NCBI GenBank assembly: GCA_021325215.1
Contig: JAJPHO010000094.1
Location: 1-38,474, forward strand
Direction of reading: 5' to 3'
DNA length: 38,474 nt
DNA from: Alphaproteobacteria bacterium
GTDB lineage: Bacteria; Pseudomonadota; Alphaproteobacteria; Rhodospirillales; Magnetospirillaceae
Shown here: positions 21,137 through 28,632 of the stretch, piece by piece
Layout of the letters: the number at the start of each line of letters is the position of its first letter
Position numbering within the stretch: the stretch's first letter is position 1
Made by a program: the position numbers and the translations under genes
The notes under the pieces: generated by a model
What the model was told of the DNA's origin: nothing
What the model saw: the letters and a program-made list of their open reading frames with translations, nothing else
The model's database searches: none

Positions 21137-22210
21137 ATGACGGCCAGCACTGGCGAGGGGACCGCGGCTCGGAAGAAGAGCAACGCGGTGCCTCGGATGA
21201 TTTTTGCGGGTGTGGTGGCCGCGCTGGTGCTCGGCGGGGGCGGCTTCTGGCTGTCGACCCGCGGCACCGAATCGACCGACGACGCCTACACCGATGGCCG
21301 CACCGCCACCATTTCGCCGAAGGTGGCCGGCTATGTACGGACGCTGAACATCAGCGACAACACCCATGTCAAAGCGGGTCAGGTGCTGCTCGAGATCGAT
21401 GCACGCGATTATGTGACGGCCCGCGCCAAGGCGCTGGCGACCCTGGCCCTCGATCAGGCCCAGCTGGAAAATGCCCGGGTGCAGCTCACCATCGCCAAGG
21501 TCCGCTATCCGTCCGAACTGGACTCGGCCAAGGCCTCGGTCGAATCGGCCCGCGCCCAGCTGGTCCGCGCCCATGCCGACCACGAACGTCAGCGCAAGGT
21601 CGATATCCGCGCCACCACCGAGCAGCAGATCGACGCCGCCACCCAGGGCGAAGTCAACGCCCAGGCCCAGCTGGCCGATGCCCAGTCCAAGCTGCGCACC
21701 GCCGAGCTGGTGCAGGACAACATCGCCGCCGCAGAGGCCCAGGTTAAGCAGCTGGAAGCCCAGGTCGCCGCCGCCCAGGCCGATGCCGATCAGGCCGAGA
21801 TCAATCTCGGCTACACCAAGCTGGTCGCGCCCTTCGACGGCTGGGTGACCAAGCGCAATGTCGAGCTGGGTTCCTATCTCCAGGTCGGCCAGTCGCTGTT
21901 CACCCTGGTTTCGCCCGATGTCTGGGTCACCGCCAACTTCAAGGAAGCCCAGCTGGCCGGCATGCGTCCGGGCCAGAAGGTCAAGATCGACATCGACGCC
22001 TTCCCAGACCTCAAGGTCGAGGGCCATGTGGACAGCATCCAGATGGGCTCGGGCTCGCGCTTCACGGCTTTCCCGGCCGAAAACGCGACCGGCAATTATG
22101 TGAAGATCGTCCAGCGCGTGCCGGTCAAGATCGTCATCGACAAGGGCATCGATCACGATCAGGCGCTGCCGCTGGGTCTGTCGGTCGTGCCGACGGTGAC
22201 GACGAAATGA
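21137..22210 (+). CDS. HlyD/EmrA family membrane fusion protein
   Basis: Periplasmic adaptor of a tripartite pump, 357 residues, anchored by one N-terminal TM helix (about 20-40). Next comes the lipoyl/barrel-sandwich half motif ISPKVAGYVRTLNISDNTHV and KAGQVLLEID (residues about 61-92). A long alanine/glutamine-rich coiled-coil hairpin (about 95-220) follows, then the second lipoyl half NLGYTKLVAPFDGWVTKRNV and a beta-barrel region. It links the MFS pump to the outer-membrane channel encoded downstream. The ATG has an AAGGAAAG SD. Confidence 0.93.
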   Translation: MTASTGEGTAARKKSNAVPRMIFAGVVAALVLGGGGFWLSTRGTESTDDAYTDGRTATISPKVAGYVRTLNISDNTHVKAGQVLLEIDARDYVTARAKALATLALDQAQLENARVQLTIAKVRYPSELDSAKASVESARAQLVRAHADHERQRKVDIRATTEQQIDAATQGEVNAQAQLADAQSKLRTAELVQDNIAAAEAQVKQLEAQVAAAQADADQAEINLGYTKLVAPFDGWVTKRNVELGSYLQVGQSLFTLVSPDVWVTANFKEAQLAGMRPGQKVKIDIDAFPDLKVEGHVDSIQMGSGSRFTAFPAENATGNYVKIVQRVPVKIVIDKGIDHDQALPLGLSVVPTVTTK

Positions 22211-22337
22211 GCAACGAATTTTCCCGAAAATTCGTTGCAGGCGTGCAAGTGCACGCCCGCGCTGCCGACAGCGTCGAGCACACAGGCAACATAACTTGGC
22301 GCGGTAGCCAAGGGCGCCCCGGCGCCCGCCCGGCGCC
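22211..22337. repeat. Run of hairpins between emrA-like and emrB-like genes
   Basis: The 142-bp spacer in the efflux operon is almost wholly inverted repeats. GCAACGAATTTTC (22211-22223) pairs perfectly with 22226-22238. GCGTGCA (22241-22247) pairs with TGCACGC (22250-22256). GCTG (22261-22264) pairs with CAGC (22269-22272). CTTGGC (22295-22300) pairs with GCCAAG (22307-22312). Three GGCGCC palindromes stand at 22313, 22321 and 22332. There is no T run, so it is more likely an RNA-processing or stability element, or an inserted palindromic repeat, than a terminator. Confidence 0.72.
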
Positions 22338-22352
22338 TGAGGGACACATCAA

Positions 22353-23969
22353 ATGAGCGAAGGTCCCGTCGAGTCAGCGGCTCCGGCGGGAGTCAGCTGG
22401 ACCCCTAAAGCGAATCCCTGGCTGATCGCCGTGGTGGTGACCTCCGCGGCCTTCATGGAGATTCTCGACACCACGGTGGTGAACGTCGCCCTGCCGCATA
22501 TCGCCGGCTCGCTGTCGGCGGGCACCGATGAGGCGACCTGGGCGCTGACCTCCTATCTGGTGGCCAACGGCATCGTGCTGCCGATCTCGGGCTGGTTCTC
22601 CAGCGTGCTCGGCCGCAAGCGCTATTTCATGATCTGCATCATGATGTTCACCATCTGCTCGCTGCTGTGCGGTCTCGCCACCAGCCTGCCGCAACTGGTC
22701 ATCTTCCGCATCCTGCAGGGCTTCTTCGGCGGCGGGCTGCAGCCCAGCCAGCAATCGATCATTCTCGATACTTTCCCACCGGCCAAGCGCGGCGCCGCCT
22801 TCTCGGTGACCGCGATCGCCACCATCGTCGCTCCGGTGCTGGGGCCGACCTTGGGCGGGCTGATCACCGACAGCTATAGCTGGCGCTGGATCTTCTTCAT
22901 CAATGTGCCGTTCGGCATCATTGCATGGCTGGCCGTGATGCGCCTGGTCGAGGACCCGCCGTGGGCCGGCGCGCAGGGCTTGCGCAAGGACGGCAAGCTG
23001 CAGGTCGATTATATCGGCCTCAGCCTGATCTCGCTGGGCCTCGGCTGCCTGGAAATCTGCCTCGACCGCGGCGAACAGGAAGGCTGGCTGGGGTCGCCCT
23101 TCATCCGCACCTTCGGCATATTCGCGGTGCTGGGCATCGTCGGAGCGGTCTGCTGGCTGTTGTCGACCGACAAGCCGATCGTCAATCTGCGGGTGCTGAA
23201 GAACCGGACCTTCGCCACCGGCGCCTTCATGATCTTCGTGCTCGGCGCGGTGCTCTATTCCAGCTCGGTGCTGCTGCCCCAGCTGGCGCAGCAGACGCTG
23301 GGCTACACCGCGCTGCTGTCCGGCCTGCTGCTGTCACCGGGCGGCCTGGTGATGATCTTCCTGATCCCGATCGTCAGCCGGATGCTGCCCAAGGTGCAGA
23401 CGCGCATTCTGATCGCCATCGGCTTCACCTTGCTGGGCTTCGCCCTGCTGCAGGGGCACCGGCTGCTCAGCGCGCAGATATCGTTTACCGATCTGATGAT
23501 GCTGCGCATCTATCAGATGATCGGGCTGGCCCTGCTGTTCGTGCCGATCAGCATGCTGAGCTTCTCGACCCTGAAGCCGACCGAGAACCGCGATGCGTCG
23601 TCGCTCTACACGATGTTCCGCAACATCGCCGGATCGATCGGCATCGCGGTGTCGACCTCGGCCATCACCGAGCTGAGCCAGGTGCACCAGTCCTATCTGT
23701 CCGAGCATCTGAACCCGTTCAGCCAGCCTTATCTCGACAGTCTGGCCCGCAACACCTCGGCGCTGGTGTCGCAGGGTGTCGCGGCCACCAACCTGACCAA
23801 TGTCGCCAATGGCGTGATGCTGAAGACCATGACGATCCAGGCGCAGGTCCAGTCCTATGCCGACGTCTTCACCTATTGCGCGGTGTTCGCCTTCCTGGCC
23901 ATGCCGCTGGCTTTCCTCTTTCCGCCGACCAAGGCGGGCGGCAAGGGCCGCCCCGGAGCTGCTGAATGA
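22353..23969 (+). CDS. DHA2 family (EmrB/QacA) MFS drug exporter
   Basis: A 538-residue, 14-helix proton-driven exporter. TM1 carries the DHA2 signature MEILDTTVVNVALPHIAGSL (residues about 35-54). Motif A appears as GRKRYFMICI near residue 89, and motif C region as APVLGPTLGGLITDSYSWRW near residue 152, followed by IFFINVPFG. The length and the extra two helices separate it from 12-helix DHA1 pumps. Together with the adaptor upstream and the outer-membrane channel downstream (overlap ATGA) it forms an EmrAB-TolC type pump. Substrates are probably hydrophobic toxins, by family. Confidence 0.94.
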   Translation: MSEGPVESAAPAGVSWTPKANPWLIAVVVTSAAFMEILDTTVVNVALPHIAGSLSAGTDEATWALTSYLVANGIVLPISGWFSSVLGRKRYFMICIMMFTICSLLCGLATSLPQLVIFRILQGFFGGGLQPSQQSIILDTFPPAKRGAAFSVTAIATIVAPVLGPTLGGLITDSYSWRWIFFINVPFGIIAWLAVMRLVEDPPWAGAQGLRKDGKLQVDYIGLSLISLGLGCLEICLDRGEQEGWLGSPFIRTFGIFAVLGIVGAVCWLLSTDKPIVNLRVLKNRTFATGAFMIFVLGAVLYSSSVLLPQLAQQTLGYTALLSGLLLSPGGLVMIFLIPIVSRMLPKVQTRILIAIGFTLLGFALLQGHRLLSAQISFTDLMMLRIYQMIGLALLFVPISMLSFSTLKPTENRDASSLYTMFRNIAGSIGIAVSTSAITELSQVHQSYLSEHLNPFSQPYLDSLARNTSALVSQGVAATNLTNVANGVMLKTMTIQAQVQSYADVFTYCAVFAFLAMPLAFLFPPTKAGGKGRPGAAE

Positions 23970-25396
23970 TCAAATCCGTTTCCATGTCCGCCAGCTTGTT
24001 GAGCGCCTCCGCGCTGGCGTTGGCGCTGGCCGCCTGCACCGTCGGTCCCGACTATCAGGCGCCGGCGCCGGAGACCCGCGCCGGCTGGCAGGGCAAGCAG
24101 CAGGCGGCCGACTTCGCCCAGATCCAGCAATGGTGGGCCTCCTTCCACGATGCCGAGCTGGACAGCCTGGTCAGCCGTGCCGTCGCCGGCAATCTCGACG
24201 TCAAGATGGCCGAGCAGCGCATCATCGAGGCGCGGGCCCAGAAGGATGTCGCCGAGTCCGGCTATTATCCGTCGATCTCCGGTTCCGGCCAGGCGACGCG
24301 CGCCCATATCCCGACCTCGCTGGGCCATCTGCCCGGCGGCAACACCGTCGACTTCCTCGATGCGGGCGCTTCGATGTCGTGGGAGATCGATCTGTTCGGC
24401 AAGACCAGGCGCACCGTCGAAGCCGCCGATGCCCAGGTCGGCGCCAGCATCGAGGACCGGCGCGGCGCCCTGGTGACTTTGCTGGGCGAGCTGGGCAACG
24501 ACTACGCCACCCTGCGCGCCGCGCAGCTGCGTCTCGACATCGCCAAGCGCAACATCGTCGCCGAGGGCGAGCTGGTCGATCTGACCCGTGCCAAGCAGAA
24601 TAATGGTCTCGGTTCGGAACTCGACGTCGCTCAGGCCGAATCGCAGCTCGCCACCCTGCGCGCCGTGGTGCCGCAGCTGGAGACCATCGTCGCCCAGCAG
24701 GGCAACGCCATCGCCGTGCTGCTCGGACAGGAGCCTGGTGCTCTGACCGCCGAGCTGTCGCAGCCCGGCGCCCTGCCGCCAGCCCCGCCGACTTTGCCCG
24801 CGGCACTCCCCTCCGACGTGGTGCGCAACCGCCCGGACATCCGCTCGGCCGAGCGCCAGCTGGCGGCGGCCAACGCCCAGATCGGCGTCGCCGAGGCGAA
24901 CCGCTATCCCAGCCTGACGCTGAATCCGCAGGCGGCCCTGGCGGGCGGCACGCTGCACCAGATGTTCACCGGCGCCTCCCTGCTGTGGGTGGCCTCGGCC
25001 AGCGTCAAGGCGCCGATCTATGAAGGCGGCAAACTGGATGCGAATGTCCGCTCCGCCGAAGCCTCGGCCGAGGAGGCGCGCCTCAATTACAAGAAGACGG
25101 TGCTGACCGCCTTCCGCGAGATCGAGGATGCGCTGGTCGCCTATGATGCCGAGCAGCGCCGCTACAAGGATCTGGTGGCCGCCCGCGAGGCCAGCCGCCG
25201 CGCCCTGGAACGCGCCACCTCGCTCTACAGGGCGGGGCTGGGCGACTTCCTCAATGTGCTGGATGGCGAACGCAATCTCTACGCGGCGGAAGATGCCGTG
25301 GCGCAAAGCGAGCAGACCCTGACCCAGCAGACGGTCTCGCTCTACAAGGCCCTCGGCGCCGGCTGGCAGGCCGGCGAGCAGCCGGCGGCCGGCTGA
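23966..25396 (+). CDS. Outer-membrane efflux lipoprotein (NodT/OprM family)
   Basis: A 476-residue outer-membrane factor. A lipoprotein signal ends at LALAAC with Cys24, followed by TVGPDYQAP, the classic NodT-family N-terminus. Two repeats of the TolC-type helical barrel are visible: SWEIDLFGKTRRTVEAADAQ near residue 132 and VKAPIYEGGKLDANVRSAEA near 348. VRNRPDIRSAERQLAAANAQ lies near 286 and YRAGLGDFLNVLDGERNLY near 420. It forms the exit duct of the pump. It overlaps the MFS gene by ATGA. Confidence 0.94.
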   Translation: MIKSVSMSASLLSASALALALAACTVGPDYQAPAPETRAGWQGKQQAADFAQIQQWWASFHDAELDSLVSRAVAGNLDVKMAEQRIIEARAQKDVAESGYYPSISGSGQATRAHIPTSLGHLPGGNTVDFLDAGASMSWEIDLFGKTRRTVEAADAQVGASIEDRRGALVTLLGELGNDYATLRAAQLRLDIAKRNIVAEGELVDLTRAKQNNGLGSELDVAQAESQLATLRAVVPQLETIVAQQGNAIAVLLGQEPGALTAELSQPGALPPAPPTLPAALPSDVVRNRPDIRSAERQLAAANAQIGVAEANRYPSLTLNPQAALAGGTLHQMFTGASLLWVASASVKAPIYEGGKLDANVRSAEASAEEARLNYKKTVLTAFREIEDALVAYDAEQRRYKDLVAAREASRRALERATSLYRAGLGDFLNVLDGERNLYAAEDAVAQSEQTLTQQTVSLYKALGAGWQAGEQPAAG

Positions 25397-25419
25397 CGCA
25401 GGCGAGGAGGAAGAAGATC

Positions 25420-25500
25420 ATGAGCGAGAAAACGAGCCAGACCTTCTTCTTCCTCTCCCTTTTGCGGGCGATGCTGTCCGAGTGGCTTCACCACCACTGA
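25420..25500 (+). CDS. Possible 26-residue small protein at the end of the efflux operon
   Basis: A short frame starting with MSEKTSQTFFFLSLLRAMLS and ending in EWLHHH. It begins 24 nt after the outer-membrane gene, with a perfect SD (GGAGG at 25406-25410, 9 nt before ATG). The middle is hydrophobic, so it could be a very small membrane peptide. The SD lies in a perfect 10-bp stem: GAGGAAGAAG (25407-25416) with CTTCTTCCTC (25446-25455). No homologue is known to me and it could be a chance frame. Confidence 0.4.
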   Translation: MSEKTSQTFFFLSLLRAMLSEWLHHH

Positions 25501-25506
25501 TCGGCC

Positions 25507-26760
25507 TCAGGCGTGGATGGTGACGCCGACGATATGCGTCGCCTCCACCCCCGCCTGATCGTAGATCGCGACCTGCACGGTAGCCGTGCCGGTCTGGCCG
25601 GAGGTCAGGATAAGCCCGGCCAGATCGTTGTCGATCTGATCCACATTACCCACCGCATGGACCGAGGCGCCGCTGCCGGTCGCGTTGCCGTTGACGTCCG
25701 ACAGGCTGCCGAAATTCGTCGTGACGGTCAGCGCCAGGGTGCCGGCATGGGCGGCCGCCCACGGATCGGTGAAAGTTACTCCATTCAGGGATAAGGGCGT
25801 GCCGGCGGCGGCCGAAATCCGGGTCACGCCGGTGATGACAGGATCGGGCGTCGCGGCGCCGCCCGAGGAGGCCGCGCCCACCGTGATGGTTTCCTGCGCC
25901 GTCGCCGTCACGCCCGCCTGGTCGTAGACCGTGAATGAGATATGGGCGGTGCCGGCGGCCTGGCTGGTGAGGCTGAGCTCGTCGATATCGCTGTTGATTT
26001 GGGACAGGGTGCCGGTGAACTTCATCGGCTTCCCCGCCGAGATGGTGAAGGGATTGCCATTGTCATCATAGCCCGAGATGGAGCCCGAATCGACGCTGAT
26101 GATCAGCGCCAGCGAGCCCGGATTGGCGCCCGCCCAATCGTCCGACAGGCTGATGCCCGGCAGCGGCTCGGCCGTTCCCGCGATGGCCGTCGCCGCGGCG
26201 GGAACGGTGAAGACCGGGTTGGGCGTGGCCAGGATCTGCCGGCCCACCTGGGTCGGCGCGGCGTTCAGATCGTTGAAGTAGTCGTTCTCGACGGCATGGC
26301 CGCTGGAATCGTAGACGGTTTCCACCATGTCATAATAGGCGCCGTTGATCTGTCCCGAACTGCCCGGTCCGGCGGCGTTGAACAGGATGTAGCTGTCGGT
26401 GTATCCGGCAGTCCCCTCATAGGTGCCGCTGGGCGAGGAGATGAAGATCGGCGTGTAATTGTCCTCGCGGATCTGGATGCCGGCGCTGGAGAAGGTGTCC
26501 TGCGAGTAGCCCCGGGGATAACCGCCGCCGCCCGGCTCATAGACATTGAAACTGAAAGTGCCGTCCGCATTGACGGTCTTCGCGCCGATCCCGACCGGGA
26601 CCGTGTCGCTCAGATCGAAGAACAGGCGGCGGTCGGCGACCTCCGCTCCGCTCGCATCGTAATAGAGGATCTGGGTGACGACGCCGTAGCCCACGGTGTC
26701 ATAAACGTCCTTGCTCGACGCATAACCGATGCCGTCGATGGTGCCTGCCTGAGTAACCAT
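25507..26760 (-). CDS. Large extracellular-type protein with two cadherin/Ig-like repeats
   Basis: A 417-residue acidic, glycine-rich protein with no N-terminal signal peptide. The first 170 residues contain two related segments, TQILYYDASGAEVADRRLFF and VETVYDSSGHAVENDYFND. Two tandem beta-sandwich repeats follow (about 195-305 and 310-417), each with LSxxWAxANPGSLAL or FTDPWAAAHAGTLAL, a DNGN or DVNGN loop, an xxQIxxDlxxL segment and a closing V(A/T)xYDQAGVxAT strand. Repeats of this type occur in type I secreted or surface proteins. Export route and role are unknown. The gene is isolated and converges with the efflux operon. Confidence 0.75.
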   Translation of the reverse strand: MVTQAGTIDGIGYASSKDVYDTVGYGVVTQILYYDASGAEVADRRLFFDLSDTVPVGIGAKTVNADGTFSFNVYEPGGGGYPRGYSQDTFSSAGIQIREDNYTPIFISSPSGTYEGTAGYTDSYILFNAAGPGSSGQINGAYYDMVETVYDSSGHAVENDYFNDLNAAPTQVGRQILATPNPVFTVPAAATAIAGTAEPLPGISLSDDWAGANPGSLALIISVDSGSISGYDDNGNPFTISAGKPMKFTGTLSQINSDIDELSLTSQAAGTAHISFTVYDQAGVTATAQETITVGAASSGGAATPDPVITGVTRISAAAGTPLSLNGVTFTDPWAAAHAGTLALTVTTNFGSLSDVNGNATGSGASVHAVGNVDQIDNDLAGLILTSGQTGTATVQVAIYDQAGVEATHIVGVTIHA

Positions 26761-26782
26761 GATGGAAGTCCCGCCAATTGAT

Positions 26783-26806
26783 TTTCCGCCCTCAATAGGG
26801 CGGAAA
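26783..26806. other. Perfect hairpin between acyl-CoA dehydrogenase and the repeat protein
   Basis: TTTCCGCCCT (26783-26792) and AGGGCGGAAA (26797-26806) form a perfect 10-bp stem with a 4-nt loop. It lies 34 nt after the dehydrogenase stop and 22 nt before the next start on the same strand. There is no T run after it, so it may be a terminator for the icmF operon or a structure in the leader of the repeat protein gene. Confidence 0.6.
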
Positions 26807-26840
26807 CCAACCGGCGGGTTCCGTGGTCAAACGGTGACCG

Positions 26841-28613
26841 TCAGAAGAGCGCCGACTCCAGCGACATCACCGTCTTCGAACCCTCGGTGACGGTGCGGGC
26901 ATAGGCCAGGGCTTCCGGCAGGACGTGCACGGCGTAATGCTGCGCGGTGGCCAGCTTGGCGACATAGAAATCACCTTCGCCCAGGCGGGCGGCGGCGATC
27001 TCGGCGGCGCGGGCCATCTGATGGCCGCCTAAGACCGTGCCCAGCAGCATCAGCAGCGGAACCGAGGCGGCGGCCGGCAGGCGGGCATCCTCGGCGCCGG
27101 CGGCCAGGGTCCACTCGATGGCCTTAAGGGCGACGTCGTGCGCTTCTTCCATCGCGCGGCCGATCAGGGCCAGTTCCGGCCTGGAGGAGCCCTTGAGCTT
27201 GATCGCCTGGGCCTTCACCTCGGCCAGCACCGCCCTGGCGACGGCGCCCTGGTCGCGGCCCAGCTTGCGGTTGATCAGATCGTTGGCCTGGATGGCGGTG
27301 GTGCCTTCATAGATCGCGGTGATGCGGACGTCGCGGTAATGCTGGGCAGCGCCGGTTTCCTCGATGAAGCCCATGCCGCCATGCACCTGCACGCCGTCCG
27401 AGGCGACCTTGACGCCGGACTCGGTGCACCAGCCCTTGACGATCGGGTTGAGGAAGTCGGCCAGCAGCTGGCTCTGCTTCTTCTTGTCGGCGGTGGTCTC
27501 ATGCTCGGCCAGATCGAGCGCGGCGGCTTCGACATAGGCCAAGGCGCGCATCGCCTCGGTACGGGCCTTCATGGTGAACAGCAGGCGGCGCACGTCGGGA
27601 TGGTCGATGATCGGGCCGCGCTCGGTCTTGCCGATCGCCTTGCCCTGGATGCGCTCGCGGGCATAGCCCAGCGCCTGCTGATAGGCGCGCTCGGCCAGGG
27701 CGACGCCCTGCAAGCCGACATTGAGGCGAGCATTGTTCATCATGATGAACATGAATTCGAGGCCGCGGCCTTCCTCGCCGACCAGATAGCCGATGGCGCC
27801 GTCATTGTCGCCGAACGACATCACCGCGGTCGGGCTGGCATGGATGCCGAGCTTATGCTCCAGCGAGACCGCGCGCACATCGTTGCGGGCACCCAGCGAA
27901 CCGTCTTCATTGACCAGGAACTTCGGCACGATGAACAGCGAGATACCCTTCACGCCGGGCGGCGCGTCGGGGGTGCGGGCCAGCACCATATGGATGATGT
28001 TCGGCGTCATCTCGTGATCGCCATAGGTGATGAAGATCTTCTGGCCGCTGATCAGGTAATGGTCGCCGCTCTTGACCGCCTTGGTGCGGACGGCGGCGAG
28101 GTCGGAACCGGCGCCGGCTTCGGTCAGCACCATGGTGCCGGCCCATTCGCCCGAGACCAGCTTGGGCAGATAGGTCGCCTTCTGCTGCTCGGAGCCGCAG
28201 GAGATGATGGCGTGCGTCGCGCCCTGGGTCAGGATGGTGGACAGGGCGAAGGCCGTGCTGGCGCTGGCCCACAGTTCGGAGGTCGCCGCATTGACCAGCC
28301 AGGGCAGGCCCATGCCGCCATACTCGGCGGGGAAGGGCAGACCCAGCCAATTGCCTTCGACCAGCGTGTCATAGGCCGGCTGCCAGCCGTCGGCGACGCG
28401 CACCTTGCCGTTCTCCAGCTTGGCGCCCTGCTTGTCGCCCGGATGGTTCAACGGCGCGATCACGTCCTCGGCGATCTTGCCGGCTTCGGCCAGAACGGTG
28501 GAGACCAGTTCCGCGCTGTAATCCTCGCCGAGCAGCGACAGGATGGGGGAAAGCCCCGCCAATTCGGTGAACACGAACTCCATGTCGCGCAGGGGCGCAG
28601 CGAAACCGGCCAT
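26841..28613 (-). CDS. Acyl-CoA dehydrogenase, long (about 590 aa) type
   Basis: FAD-dependent dehydrogenase of 590 residues from ATG 28613; the open frame continues 40 residues further but into the intergenic SD of icmF and beyond. The signature GTMVLTEAGAGSDLAAVRTK is near residue 155. RLNVGLQGVALAERAYQQAL lies near 293 and GGMGFIEETGAAQHYRD near 408. YEGTTAIQ near 434 should supply the catalytic Glu. The extra C-terminal helical domain is typical of the long FadE5/DmdC-like group. It oxidises an acyl-CoA to the enoyl-CoA. The position 19 nt downstream of icmF suggests a branched or short acyl-CoA substrate, which is inferred. Confidence 0.92.
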   Translation of the reverse strand: MAGFAAPLRDMEFVFTELAGLSPILSLLGEDYSAELVSTVLAEAGKIAEDVIAPLNHPGDKQGAKLENGKVRVADGWQPAYDTLVEGNWLGLPFPAEYGGMGLPWLVNAATSELWASASTAFALSTILTQGATHAIISCGSEQQKATYLPKLVSGEWAGTMVLTEAGAGSDLAAVRTKAVKSGDHYLISGQKIFITYGDHEMTPNIIHMVLARTPDAPPGVKGISLFIVPKFLVNEDGSLGARNDVRAVSLEHKLGIHASPTAVMSFGDNDGAIGYLVGEEGRGLEFMFIMMNNARLNVGLQGVALAERAYQQALGYARERIQGKAIGKTERGPIIDHPDVRRLLFTMKARTEAMRALAYVEAAALDLAEHETTADKKKQSQLLADFLNPIVKGWCTESGVKVASDGVQVHGGMGFIEETGAAQHYRDVRITAIYEGTTAIQANDLINRKLGRDQGAVARAVLAEVKAQAIKLKGSSRPELALIGRAMEEAHDVALKAIEWTLAAGAEDARLPAAASVPLLMLLGTVLGGHQMARAAEIAAARLGEGDFYVAKLATAQHYAVHVLPEALAYARTVTEGSKTVMSLESALF

Positions 28614-28632
28614 CTGATCTAGTCTCCTTCGG

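Noticed and set aside
27138-28622. 494-codon plus-strand open frame opposite the acyl-CoA dehydrogenase
   Set aside because: Same pattern of antisense shadow; the dehydrogenase motifs on the minus strand are unambiguous.
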